Shown here: in pieces, positions 8,422 to 16,007 of the stretch
Position numbering within the stretch: the stretch's first letter is position 1
How the letters are laid out: each line of letters opens with the position of its first letter
DNA from: Thiohalophilus sp046483665
GTDB lineage: Bacteria; Pseudomonadota; Gammaproteobacteria; UBA6429; Thiohalophilaceae
Direction of reading: 5' to 3'
Assembly: GCF_046483665.1 (NCBI RefSeq)
Contig: NZ_JAWOCR010000007.1
Coordinates: 72,997-136,996, forward strand
Length of the DNA: 64,000 nucleotides
Program-made: the position numbers and the translations under genes
The notes under the pieces: generated by a model
The model's input: only the letters and a program-made list of their open reading frames with translations
Told to the model about the DNA's origin: nothing
The model's database searches: none

Positions 8422-8501
8422 GAGATAAACCGGCCTGGTTGTGTGGATCCGTGAATGATACCGGATTTTTCCGTTCTGTCAGAATGCTCCGTACTCCGAA
8501 C

Positions 8502-8531
8502 AAAAAAAGACCGGCCTGACGCCGGTCTCTT
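8502..8531 (-). terminator. Rho-independent terminator of dsrC
   Basis: The 8 bp stem AGACCGGC (8508-8515) and GCCGGTCT (8521-8528) has a five-base loop and is followed on the minus strand by seven Ts. It lies 25 bases past the dsrC stop. Confidence 0.9.
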
Positions 8532-8555
8532 GCCCAGAGAAGTAACCTTGTCAAA

Positions 8556-8846
8556 TCAGACGCAGCCGGTCGGCTTGGGCAGGCCGCCCCACTTGCAAAT
8601 CAGTTTCATCGGGCCTTTCTTGAAAATGTCGTACAGCTCCTTGGAGGAGACGCCCGTCTGTTTGGCAAATTTGCGAATCGGCGGGACTACGCCGTCTTCT
8701 TCATACATATGACGTGCCTGATGGATGAGTTCCATGATTTGATCGTCAATTTCCATTTCGTCCTGCTTGGCCAGTTCTTTGGCGACTTCTTCTGACCAGT
8801 CGTCACGATCGACGAGAAAGCCTTCGCCGTCCAGATTCAGTTCCAC
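8556..8846 (-). CDS. dsrC: DsrC/TusE family sulfur-carrier protein with both cysteines
   Basis: A small cytosolic sulfur-trafficking protein of 96 residues. The C-terminal arm ends LICKWGGLPKPTGCV. Cys95 is the penultimate persulfide/trisulfide-forming cysteine, and Cys84 is the second cysteine 11 residues earlier. DsrC of dissimilatory sulfur metabolism has this pair, whereas TusE of tRNA thiolation lacks the second one. The start is GTG at 8846, preceded nine bases upstream by a perfect AGGAGG; a longer upstream reading frame has no such support. It stands alone, with its own terminator and no dsrAB or tusBCD nearby. It may serve reverse-Dsr or sHdr-type sulfur oxidation, or regulate genes as some DsrC homologues do. 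Confidence 0.88.
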   Translation of the reverse strand: MELNLDGEGFLVDRDDWSEEVAKELAKQDEMEIDDQIMELIHQARHMYEEDGVVPPIRKFAKQTGVSSKELYDIFKKGPMKLICKWGGLPKPTGCV

Positions 8847-8970
8847 TGTTATCAACCTCCTGATTGAAAGAATGTGTTTTGGTGCTGCCCAAAATTGTCT
8901 TATAACCTTAGCAAAAGACTCGGGTATTTGGCAAGGGGCTCGCGCCCTTTTTTCCGTATGTAGAACAGGG

Positions 8971-10536
8971 TTACTGTTTCGTCTGGTGGCGAATCCGGGC
9001 CGCCAGACGCTCGGGATCGGGGTGTTGTGTGGTGTCGATGTCAATGGCCCGGTCCTGTTCCCGGCTGTTGAGGGGATCATGATGCTGCAACTGGGCCTCG
9101 AGCACGGCCAGATCCGCCTCGGAGGCATCTCGCCCGGCCTGCTGGCGGTGGCGGATCCGCTCGCGCAACACATCGGGCCCGGCCTGCAGGGCAAGGATAT
9201 GAAACGGCACGCCACAGCGGGCGGCCAGTTCGACAAAGGGCTGACGGCGGGCGTGTTGCAGGAAGGCGGCATCGACAATCACCGTGTAGCCCGCCTGCAG
9301 CAGGTGCTGGCTCAGTTCCTGTAAATGGTAATAGAGCCGGTCGCTGGCCTGGGTCGAATACTTGCCGGTGCCGATGTCCTGATCGCTGTCGGCCTCGCCA
9401 AACAGGCGGGCCCGCTCCACGTCGGAACGCAGGCGCACCGCGCCGAGCGACTGCAGCAGGCCATCGGTGACGGTACTCTTGCCGCTGCCGGAAAAGCCCA
9501 TCGTGATCAGCAGGGCGGGGGAATCGCGACGGCTACCGGCCACGGCCAGATCGAGATAGTCATTCAGTTCCCGGTGGTGGCGCGGCTGCTCATGCTGGCC
9601 CAGTTCGATGGCGGCCACCTTGGCCCGCACCATGGCGCGATAAACCCGGTAGAAGGGCAGCAGATCCAGCCCGGCATAATCACCGGTCTGCTCCAGGTAA
9701 CGATTGAGCACATACCAGCCAAGACCACTGGCGGCATGCGCGTCGAGATCCATAATCAAAAAAGCGATTTCATTGAGGGTATCAATCCAGCGCAGGGCCG
9801 GGTCAAACTCGATACAGTCAAAGGCGATGACCTCATCCTGCCACAGGGCAATGTTGCGCAGATGCAGATCGCCGTGACATTCGCGGATAAAGCCGTTGCG
9901 ATGACGTTGTTCAAACCGGCTGGCCAGCTGTTGCAATTGTTGTTCGCTCCAGTCTGCTACTTCGGTCAGCCGCGGATCATCGGCCAGTTGTGGCGCCTGC
10001 TGGCGAATCTGTGAGATGTTCTCATCACAGGGGTAACGGATCGCCTGCGGGGTACCGTACTCACTATCGGGCGGGGCGGCGGGCAGTTGCTGGTGAAATT
10101 CCCCGATCAGGGCGGCCAGTTGATCGAGATGGGTCAACGTCAGTTGCTGCTTTTGCAGCAGATGATCAAACCCCTGATCGGGATCGAATTGACGCATCTG
10201 CAGCGCGTATTCGATCACCTCTCCCTCGGTCTGTTGGGGGTCGGCCATCACGATGCCGTCGGCGGTCTCGATCACCGCCAGAACCTGCAGATAAATCGGT
10301 GCTGCCAGACGGCGATTCAGACGCAGCTCTTCCTGGCAATAATAGTGGCGCAGGTCGAGGGTGCTGAAATCGAGAAAGCCGAGATCCAGCGGTTTTTTGA
10401 GTTTGTAGGCAAACTCACCGGTCAGTAATACCCAGGAGATGTGGGTTTCGATCAATTCGATCGTGGCAACGGGGTGCGTATAGGCCGACGGTTGTTGCAA
10501 CGCTGCCAGCCAGGCTGGAGTTTGCGCCTCGCTCAT
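8971..10536 (-). CDS. Fused APH-type phosphotransferase / P-loop kinase
   Basis: A 521-residue two-domain protein. The N-terminal half resembles aminoglycoside phosphotransferase/choline kinase folds, with the catalytic loop CHGDLHLRNI (His221-Asp223) and a metal-binding Asp in IAFDCIEFD (about 240). The C-terminal half is a small P-loop kinase with Walker A MGFSGSGKST (about 346-355). It also has a lid-like region rich in arginine (RERIRHRQQAGRDAS). Such fusions are common in proteobacteria; their physiological substrate is not established, and antibiotic resistance should not be inferred. It is divergent from hslR, 65 bases apart, and upstream of dsrC by 124 bases with no obvious shared transcript signal. 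Confidence 0.85.
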   Translation of the reverse strand: MSEAQTPAWLAALQQPSAYTHPVATIELIETHISWVLLTGEFAYKLKKPLDLGFLDFSTLDLRHYYCQEELRLNRRLAAPIYLQVLAVIETADGIVMADPQQTEGEVIEYALQMRQFDPDQGFDHLLQKQQLTLTHLDQLAALIGEFHQQLPAAPPDSEYGTPQAIRYPCDENISQIRQQAPQLADDPRLTEVADWSEQQLQQLASRFEQRHRNGFIRECHGDLHLRNIALWQDEVIAFDCIEFDPALRWIDTLNEIAFLIMDLDAHAASGLGWYVLNRYLEQTGDYAGLDLLPFYRVYRAMVRAKVAAIELGQHEQPRHHRELNDYLDLAVAGSRRDSPALLITMGFSGSGKSTVTDGLLQSLGAVRLRSDVERARLFGEADSDQDIGTGKYSTQASDRLYYHLQELSQHLLQAGYTVIVDAAFLQHARRQPFVELAARCGVPFHILALQAGPDVLRERIRHRQQAGRDASEADLAVLEAQLQHHDPLNSREQDRAIDIDTTQHPDPERLAARIRHQTKQ

Positions 10537-10601
10537 TGGTACACTGAATGTATTATCTTCATAGGCTCAGCCTAGCGCTGATCGTCGATCGGGACAATCA
10601 C

Positions 10602-11012
10602 ATGTCGTCGGATACCTCCACACCAATGCGCCTGGACAAATGGCTGTGGGCTGCCCGGTTTTACAAGACCCGCAGGCAGGCCAGCGAGGCGATCAGTGGC
10701 GGGCATGTGAAACTCAACGGCCAGCGCAGCAAACCCGGAGCCCGTCTGCAGACGGGGGATCAAGTGTACATTCGCAAGCAAATGCTGACCTTTGACATCA
10801 TCGTGCGTGAACTCTCGCCGCGCCGGGGCCCGGCCAGCGAGGCACAAAAACTGTACGAGGAAACAGCCGAAAGCGTTATCCGGCGGGAATCGCAGCAGGC
10901 CGCGCGACAGGAACAGGCGCGGCTTAACCCGCGTCCCAAACGCAAGCCGGATAAACAGGAGCGGCGCAAGATTATCCGGTTTGTGAATAAACATACCCGG
11001 GAGCCCTCATGA
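10602..11012 (+). CDS. hslR: Heat shock protein 15 (ribosome-associated S4 protein)
   Basis: A 136-residue RNA-binding protein (E. coli Hsp15 133). The S4 domain at about residues 9-60 begins MRLDKWLWAARFYKTRRQA, then ISGGHVKLNGQRSKPG. The C-terminus is basic, with RPKRKPDKQERRKI. Hsp15 binds free 50S subunits carrying nascent chains and helps recycle them. The longer frame to 10548 adds 18 residues without homology or a ribosome site, so I start at ATG 10602. The stop overlaps the ATG of the Nudix gene (ATGA), so they are co-translated. Confidence 0.9.
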   Translation: MSSDTSTPMRLDKWLWAARFYKTRRQASEAISGGHVKLNGQRSKPGARLQTGDQVYIRKQMLTFDIIVRELSPRRGPASEAQKLYEETAESVIRRESQQAARQEQARLNPRPKRKPDKQERRKIIRFVNKHTREPS

Positions 11013-11446
11013 GCCGGCCCGAAACGCCGTTAGTGACGGTGGATATCATCATTCGATTGAACGATCACCCCGAACAACCCCTGGTGCTGATCGAGCGTAA
11101 AAACCCGCCTTATGGCTGGGCATTGCCCGGTGGCTTCGTCGATATCGGGGAAACCCTGGAGACAGCCGCGGTGCGTGAGGCGCGCGAGGAGACCGGATTG
11201 CAGGTTGTGCTGGAGCGCCTGCTGGGTTGTTATTCGGATCCAGCGCGCGATCCCCGCGGGCATACCGTCAGTGCGGTGTATATCGGCTATGCTCGCGGCG
11301 AGCCCCGGGCGGCGGACGATGCGCGCGCCATCAGGCTTGTCAGCCCGACGGAATTGCCGGAAAAACTCGCCTTTGATCATGCGCTTATTCTTGATGATTA
11401 CCGTCATTATCTGGTTACGGGCGAGCTGGCGCCGGTGCGCGAATAG
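11009..11446 (+). CDS. Nudix hydrolase
   Basis: A 145-residue Nudix-fold pyrophosphohydrolase. The Nudix box at about residues 42-64 matches Gx5Ex7REUxEExGU: G-GFVDIGE-TLETAAV-REAREETGL. The preceding YGWALPGG and the ADP-ribose-pyrophosphatase-like layout suggest a nucleoside diphosphate derivative as substrate, but the substrate cannot be read from the sequence. Its start overlaps the hslR stop by four bases. Confidence 0.9.
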   Translation: MSRPETPLVTVDIIIRLNDHPEQPLVLIERKNPPYGWALPGGFVDIGETLETAAVREAREETGLQVVLERLLGCYSDPARDPRGHTVSAVYIGYARGEPRAADDARAIRLVSPTELPEKLAFDHALILDDYRHYLVTGELAPVRE

Positions 11447-11451
11447 CGGGG

Positions 11452-11479
11452 TTGTATCGTAAAAAATTGCCCCTATATT
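11452..11479 (+). promoter_or_regulatory. Possible sigma-70 promoter of the thioredoxin gene
   Basis: TTGTAT (11452-11457) and TATATT (11474-11479), 16 bases apart, lie 47 bases before the thioredoxin ATG. The spacing is slightly short and only the -10 box is strong. Confidence 0.4.
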
Positions 11480-11526
11480 TACCGTTACGCAAAAAATTGA
11501 CACATTCTAAATTTCAGGAGAAATCC

Positions 11527-11916
11527 ATGGCGACCGTAGAACTGACCCCCGAAAACTTCAAAGATGTCATCGAGCAGAACGATTTTGTGATTATCGACTT
11601 CTGGGCGCCGTGGTGTGGTCCTTGCCAGTCTTTCGGTCCGGTCTATGAAGAGGTATCCGAAAAACACGATGATATCGTCTTTGCCAAGGTTAATACTGAA
11701 GATCAACAGGAAATGGCCGGTATGTTCAACATTCGCTCTATCCCGACCCTGATGATCTTTCGCGAGCAGGTCATACTCTACTCCGAGGCCGGCGCACTGC
11801 AGCAGTCCGCATTTGAAAAGCTGATCGAGGACGCCAGGGCCCTGGATATGGAAAAAGTCCACCAGGAAGTCGCCAGGCAACAGCAGGAACAGGAACAACA
11901 GCAGGCCCAGTCCTGA
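11527..11916 (+). CDS. Thioredoxin family protein
   Basis: A 129-residue cytosolic thioredoxin with active site FWAPWCGPCQS (Cys30, Cys33) and the cis-proline segment RSIPTLMIF. It is longer than E. coli TrxA (109) because of a C-terminal tail, VHQEVARQQQEQEQQQAQ, that is almost pure glutamine/glutamate. The ATG at 11527 follows AGGAG by six bases; the frame open back to 11452 is the promoter/leader. It likely reduces protein disulfides. It is the standalone member; a second CGPC thioredoxin at 61115-61978 carries a TPR extension. Confidence 0.92.
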   Translation: MATVELTPENFKDVIEQNDFVIIDFWAPWCGPCQSFGPVYEEVSEKHDDIVFAKVNTEDQQEMAGMFNIRSIPTLMIFREQVILYSEAGALQQSAFEKLIEDARALDMEKVHQEVARQQQEQEQQQAQS

Positions 11917-11926
11917 TCTTTTAAAA

Positions 11927-12290
11927 TCTCACCACCAAGACACGAAGACACCAAGGGAAGACAATTTAAAGTTTTTCCTGTGGTGTCTTCGTGTTTTTAT
12001 GCACGGTGTAAATATTTTATCGTGCATCCCTTTACCTCTGAGTAGAGTTGAAAAGGGATTGAATAAAATTGACTTATTTTACTTCGTGTCTTTGTGCCTT
12101 GGTGGTGAATATCTTTTAGGTTCAAGACACGAAGACACCAAGGGAAGATGTTTGACGATACTTCCTGAAGGTGTCTTTGTGCGTTAATGCGCAGTGAGTT
12201 CTTCGTGGCAGGTCTGTTGCCGGTAAATTAGAATAATATGCGGGTAAAAGTTATATTTTTTTACTTGGTGTCTTCGTGGTGAATATCTTT
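11927..12290. repeat. Array of 'ACACGAAGACACC' inverted repeats
   Basis: This 377-base gap consists largely of one repeat family in both orientations. Forward arms CCACCAAGACACGAAGAC (from about 11930) and CAAGACACGAAGACACCAAG (12123-12142) face reverse arms near 11982-11996, 12081-12106 and 12270-12283 (CTTGGTGTCTTCGTGGTG). GGTGGTGAATATCTTTT occurs twice. The arrangement looks like two or three MITE-like units inserted side by side. The AT run at the end abuts the moeA stop. No gene or terminator hairpin with a T-run is clear here. Confidence 0.75.
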
Positions 12291-12293
12291 TTT

Positions 12294-13541
12294 TTACATT
12301 AACCCGCGAAACGGCTGCACCTCGACCAGGGTGCCGGCGTCGATATTGTCGGCTTCCAGCGGCAGGATGATGAAACAGTTGGCGCGGCTCATGCCGCTGA
12401 GGATATGCGAGGCCTGCATACCCGCAGCCGTAACGCCCGGGTTGCCCTGTTCATCCAAGGTCAGGATGCCGCGTTGAAAGTCGGTGCGTCCGGCGCGTTT
12501 TTTCAATGGCTCGCGACAGGGCACTTTGAATGTCAGTGGCGCTTCCGCCTCTTCACCCATCAGGCGACGCAGGGCCGGCAGGGCAAACTGGTAGAAGGTT
12601 GCCATGACCGACACCGGGTTACCGGGCAGCCCGAAGAACCAGGCGTCTTTAACTCGCCCGAACGCCAGTGGTTTGCCCGGTTTCATGGCGATCTTCCAGA
12701 AACTGACTTTGCCGAGTTTATCCAGGGTCGTTTTAACGTAATCGGCTTCACCTACCGATACCCCGCCGGAGGTGATCACCGCATCGGCCTGATCGGCGGC
12801 CTGTTCAAAAGCCGCTTCGATCGCCTCGGGCACATCCCGGATGACACCCAGATCCAGAATCTCCACGTCCAGTTCCCGGAGCATGCCATACAACGTATAA
12901 CGGTTACTGTCATAAATCTGGCCTTCTTCCAGCGCTTCACCGACAGGGCGCAACTCATCGCCGGTGGAGAAAAACGCCACCCGAAGTTTGCGCGCCACAG
13001 TGACCTCGGGCACACCCAGCGAAGCCAGCAGCCCGATCTCGGCCGCGTGCAGACGCTGCCCCTTTTGTAACACCACATCCTCCACGGCAATATCCTCGCC
13101 GGCGTGACGCACGTTCTGTCCCGAGGTGTGGCCATTGCCAAAGGTGATGCGTTCGCCGTCGGCGGTGGCGTGCTCCTGCATGATCACTGTGTCGGTGCCA
13201 GCGGGCAGCTTGGCACCGGTCATGATGCGTACGCACTGACCGGCCTGCACTTCCCCATCGAACGGGTTGCCGGCGAAGGCGGTGCCGATCAGATCCAGGC
13301 TGGTGTCCCCGTCGCCGAGATCGGCGCCGCGCAATGCGTACCCGTCCATGGCGGAGTTTTTGTACGGCGGCACATTCAGTGGCGAGTGGACATCCTCGGC
13401 CATGACATGGTTGTGCGCCTGCATCAGTGGCAGTCTCTCGGTTTCTGCTATGGGCGTGATGCTGTGCTGAATCTGTTCCAGCGCCTGTTCCACGCGCAGG
13501 TTATTGGGATCAAATTCATCGCAGGAGGGTTTGGCGGACAT
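12294..13541 (-). CDS. moeA: Molybdopterin molybdenumtransferase MoeA
   Basis: A 415-residue enzyme (E. coli 411) that inserts molybdate into adenylylated molybdopterin to give Moco. Family features include KNSAMDGYAL (about residues 61-70), MTGAKLPAGTDTVIMQE, then FFSTGDELRPVGE, TSGGVSVGEADYVK and PGKPLAFG...FGLPGNPVSV. All domains are present. It starts at ATG 13541 and lies about 50 bases downstream of mobB on the same strand, forming the end of a mobA-mobB-moeA operon. The downstream gap is filled with palindromic repeats. Confidence 0.97.
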   Translation of the reverse strand: MSAKPSCDEFDPNNLRVEQALEQIQHSITPIAETERLPLMQAHNHVMAEDVHSPLNVPPYKNSAMDGYALRGADLGDGDTSLDLIGTAFAGNPFDGEVQAGQCVRIMTGAKLPAGTDTVIMQEHATADGERITFGNGHTSGQNVRHAGEDIAVEDVVLQKGQRLHAAEIGLLASLGVPEVTVARKLRVAFFSTGDELRPVGEALEEGQIYDSNRYTLYGMLRELDVEILDLGVIRDVPEAIEAAFEQAADQADAVITSGGVSVGEADYVKTTLDKLGKVSFWKIAMKPGKPLAFGRVKDAWFFGLPGNPVSVMATFYQFALPALRRLMGEEAEAPLTFKVPCREPLKKRAGRTDFQRGILTLDEQGNPGVTAAGMQASHILSGMSRANCFIILPLEADNIDAGTLVEVQPFRGLM

Positions 13542-13592
13542 AGGCGGTTACTCACTTAAACGGGATTTGTTGCGAGCCGGGATTATGCCATA

Positions 13593-14123
13593 TCAGACGC
13601 GATTCTGCCGGATGAAGGCCTCGATAAAGTCGGCAATGGCCGGCGGGTTATTGATGTCGAGTACGGTTAATTGCCTGTCGATATCGGCGGGAAGTTCCGT
13701 CACCAGGGCGATAATCTCGGGATCGTCGATATACAGCGGCGAATGCGAAACTACTTCACGATACACTTCCAGCCTGGGATAGGCGGCGTGCTTGAAGCCT
13801 TCCACCAGGATCAAATCCAGGCGGTCACAGTCCAGCTTTGCGATCAGTTTGTCCAGTTGCGGATCGTGGTCCTGTTGCGGGGTTTCGCCAATCAGTGCCC
13901 AGCGATATTGTGAGGCAACCAGCATCTGACTGGCACCGGCATGGCGCAGTTCATAGCTGTCCTTGCCGGGATAATCGATATCAAATTCATGATGCGCGTG
14001 TTTGATAACGCCGAGCTGGTAGCCGCGTTCGCGCAGGAGGGTAATCAGCCGGGTGAGCAGGGTGGTTTTACCACTGCCGCTGTAGCCGACAAAACCGAGC
14101 AGGGGACAGGGCGCTTCAATCAT
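13593..14123 (-). CDS. mobB: Molybdopterin-guanine dinucleotide biosynthesis adaptor MobB
   Basis: A 176-residue P-loop GTP-binding protein (E. coli MobB 175). Walker A is GYSGSGKTTLLTRL at about residues 13-26, followed by VIKHAHHEFDID, a family signature, and LILVEGFKHAAYPRLEVYR. MobB assists MobA in making bis-MGD for DMSO-reductase-family enzymes. Its ATG overlaps the mobA stop by four bases. Confidence 0.96.
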   Translation of the reverse strand: MIEAPCPLLGFVGYSGSGKTTLLTRLITLLRERGYQLGVIKHAHHEFDIDYPGKDSYELRHAGASQMLVASQYRWALIGETPQQDHDPQLDKLIAKLDCDRLDLILVEGFKHAAYPRLEVYREVVSHSPLYIDDPEIIALVTELPADIDRQLTVLDINNPPAIADFIEAFIRQNRV

Positions 14124-14710
14124 GATAATCCAGATTCCAGTTGTTGCGGTTCGTTGATGTTGATCAGCGTATCGGGCTGATCAGAATAATCCACCAGGGC
14201 GTGGGACTGGCTGCGTATCCATTCCTGCACCCGGTGCCGGCCCTGCTGGTAATAGTCGAGCAGCGCAGCTTCACAGGAACGGTGCAGCAGACACAGCGTG
14301 CCATGCAAGTGCTCTCCGTCAGTGACCGCGACCACGGGGACCTGTTGCTGTGCGGCTGTCTCACTCAGGCGGGCCACCAGATCACCCGGCAGTCGCGGAG
14401 TATCACAGGGCGCAAAACAGAACCACTCGCCATCACACTGTTGCAGAGCACTGTAAAACCCGGCCAGGGGACCGGGAAAATCCGGCCATAGATCTCCGAC
14501 CACCGGATAGCCATAGCGTTGATAGGTTTCCCGGTGCCGGTTGGCGTTGAGACACAGCCTGGCTACCTGGGAACCCAGTCGTTCGCAAACATGTTCGATC
14601 AACGGACGTCCGTGGTAGCCGAGCAAGCCTTTGTCCTGCCCCTGCATGCGCCGGGCACGGCCGCCAGCCAGGATGATGCCGGTAATGCTGGTGGGTGCGG
14701 GTAAGCTCAT
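14120..14710 (-). CDS. mobA: Molybdenum cofactor guanylyltransferase MobA
   Basis: A 196-residue nucleotidyltransferase (E. coli 194) that attaches GMP from GTP to Moco. The N-terminal GTP-binding motif is ILAGGRARRMQGQDKGLL. NANRHRETYQRYG and FCFAPCDTPRLP (metal-binding Asp) follow in the usual order. It is first in a mobA-mobB-moeA operon. Together with modABC at 30.5-33 kb this indicates use of MGD-type molybdoenzymes. Confidence 0.96.
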   Translation of the reverse strand: MSLPAPTSITGIILAGGRARRMQGQDKGLLGYHGRPLIEHVCERLGSQVARLCLNANRHRETYQRYGYPVVGDLWPDFPGPLAGFYSALQQCDGEWFCFAPCDTPRLPGDLVARLSETAAQQQVPVVAVTDGEHLHGTLCLLHRSCEAALLDYYQQGRHRVQEWIRSQSHALVDYSDQPDTLININEPQQLESGLS

Positions 14711-14772
14711 GGCGGTTCCGTTGCGATCAAAATCCCAGTATATCGTGGCTTGTGGTCCGGTGCGTCACTCCC

Positions 14773-14800
14773 TAAAGATCATCCTGTGTCGGGCCGATAA
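14773..14800 (+). promoter_or_regulatory. Sigma-28 (FliA)-like flagellar promoter
   Basis: TAAA (14773-14776) and a perfect GCCGATAA (14793-14800) are 16 bases apart; the FliA consensus is TAAA-N15-GCCGATAA. The predicted start is near 14807, about 40 bases before the 71-codon gene. The exact -10 match is unlikely by chance at this position, but spacing is one base long. Confidence 0.65.
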
Positions 14801-14847
14801 GGTAAAACTGCAAGCAATTAAATCACTCAACACGGCCCCGGGTTTCC

Positions 14848-15063
14848 ATGTCCACTATCGATGCCACAATGAAAAATGCTGTCAATGGCATGCAGGCCGG
14901 TATTACCACTGCCCGGCGCGCGGCTTCCCAGATCGCCTCCGGGCGCGGCGACAGCGAGTCTCTTCAGGATCTCAAACAGGCCGAGAGGCAGGTCGCCAGT
15001 AACGCCAAAAGCGTGGAACAGGCCAACGAAGCTCTGGGCGGGGTTATTGATGTCAAGGCGTGA
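14848..15063 (+). CDS. Small conserved protein, possibly flagellum-associated
   Basis: A 71-residue protein with no cysteine, membrane segment or signal peptide. It starts MSTIDATMKNAVNGMQAG and is heptad-like. The C-terminal segment (KSVEQANEALGGVIDVKA) resembles the helical ends of flagellar rod and hook proteins, which finish in patterns like ADEMLGSLLDIKA. Its only upstream signal is a sigma-28-like promoter, the class used for late flagellar genes. No clear ribosome site precedes the ATG. I infer an axial-protein-like or motility-related role; no named family is recognised with certainty. Confidence 0.65.
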   Translation: MSTIDATMKNAVNGMQAGITTARRAASQIASGRGDSESLQDLKQAERQVASNAKSVEQANEALGGVIDVKA

Positions 15064-15120
15064 GCCCGTTACTGGCTGATACCTCTTGCAATGCTATTCG
15101 GCCGGATATTCGCAAACCGG

Positions 15121-15297
15121 GTTGTTTGCCGGCGTCTCGCCGGTGCTGAAGCAGCGAGGAATTTGTCCTGGCATTGCCGGAGACCGGGAAGGACGATGCC
15201 ATGATCCTTGCCGATCAGGTCCGCTCACGTATTGCCGGTCTGGAATTCTGCCGGGCTGAGAAAGACTTTGGGATCACGATCAGCACTGCAATCAGAT
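15121..15297 (+). pseudogene. Relic of a GGDEF (diguanylate cyclase) domain
   Basis: In frame from 15150 the translation reads SSEEFVLALPETGKDDAM, then ILADQVRSRIAGLEF and ITISTAI. This aligns with the classical GGDEF tail (GGDEFVLALPET... ADRIR..IA... ITVSIGVA). The signature glycines have become serines, a TGA precedes at 15147, and the upstream part (VVCRRLAG, from 15121) is in another frame. The normal C-terminal SIGVA is followed by unrelated codons. No start or catalytic core remains, so this is a decayed fragment. Confidence 0.7.
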
Positions 15298-15333
15298 CAA
15301 CCGCTATTCTGACATTGTCATCAATATCTGACT

Positions 15334-15490
15334 ACACCGCCAGGACACGAAGAGCCCAGGAAAAATGATTCAAGAAGCCGTAACGATCATGCCGGTTTAC
15401 TAATATCGACGACGGCGGGTAGTTTCCATCGCGAGGGAAAACGGGGCCCCGGGAATACAGAAAATTGACCTGGTGTCTTCGCGGGGAACA
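15334..15490. repeat. Degenerate 'GACACGAAG' inverted repeat
   Basis: The arms ACACCGCCAGGACACGAAGA (15334-15353) and CCTGGTGTCTTCGCGGGG (about 15469-15486) bracket about 115 bases. It belongs to the same family as 11927-12290 and 30401-30462. With the GGDEF relic, this accounts for most of the 15064-15500 gap. Confidence 0.6.
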
Positions 15491-15500
15491 CGCTGGTGAT

Positions 15501-16001
15501 TTATTCAGCAAACTCGATCGCTTCGCGAATCGCATCAATGCCTGCTCTGGCACATTCATCATCCACGTCGCCGCTGATCTTTTTTGCGGGGGCGCCGGAG
15601 ATACCCACGGCTCCGTAGAAATGCCCGCCCATGCGGACCGGCACACCACCCCCGATCAATAACACTTGCGGGGCAAAGCGCAGATTATCAAAATCACCTT
15701 CCTGCATGTCGAGCGTGGACGTCTGGAAACTGGCGGCGGTTTGGGCTTTTAGCCGGCTAACGTCGATGGTGTGGCTGCCGGCCAGCGGATCGCGCGCCAT
15801 GGCCAGCAGTTTGCCATTGCGATCAACCACGCTGGAAGTCACCTGATAGCCCTGTTTACGACAGGCCTGGGCCGACTCGACAGCCAGCTGGTTGGCCAGC
15901 TCGAAGGAAAGGATCCGGCTGGTGATATAAGCCGGTTCGGCGTCGGCGATGGGACTCAGGAGTAAAGTCGGAAGCAGGACTAAAGAAAGATAGCGTTTCA
16001 T
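15501..16001 (-). CDS. Exported GlcG/HbpS-like (heme-binding family) protein
   Basis: A 166-residue protein with a signal peptide (MKRYLSLVLLPTLLLSPIADA, cleavage before EPAY) followed by a single GlcG/HbpS (DUF336) domain. Family features are LANQLAVESAQACRKQGYQV, VVDRNGKLLAMARD, and a glycine-rich end (GGGVPVRMGGHFYGAVGISGAP). Homologues bind heme or act as small periplasmic accessory proteins; binding here is not shown by the sequence. It is six bases downstream of queG, so the two are probably co-transcribed although functionally unrelated. Confidence 0.85.
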   Translation of the reverse strand: MKRYLSLVLLPTLLLSPIADAEPAYITSRILSFELANQLAVESAQACRKQGYQVTSSVVDRNGKLLAMARDPLAGSHTIDVSRLKAQTAASFQTSTLDMQEGDFDNLRFAPQVLLIGGGVPVRMGGHFYGAVGISGAPAKKISGDVDDECARAGIDAIREAIEFAE

Positions 16002-16007
16002 GGCGTT

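Noticed and set aside
8847..9278. N-terminal extension of dsrC to 240 residues
   Set aside because: The extension overlaps the kinase fusion gene in another frame, lacks homology, and a perfect AGGAGG precedes the GTG at 8846.
8971..10536. Aminoglycoside resistance gene
   Set aside because: The APH-like domain is part of a widespread chromosomal fusion with a P-loop kinase; resistance is not supported.
11927..12290. CRISPR array
   Set aside because: Repeats occur in both orientations, vary in sequence and spacing, and no cas genes are present.
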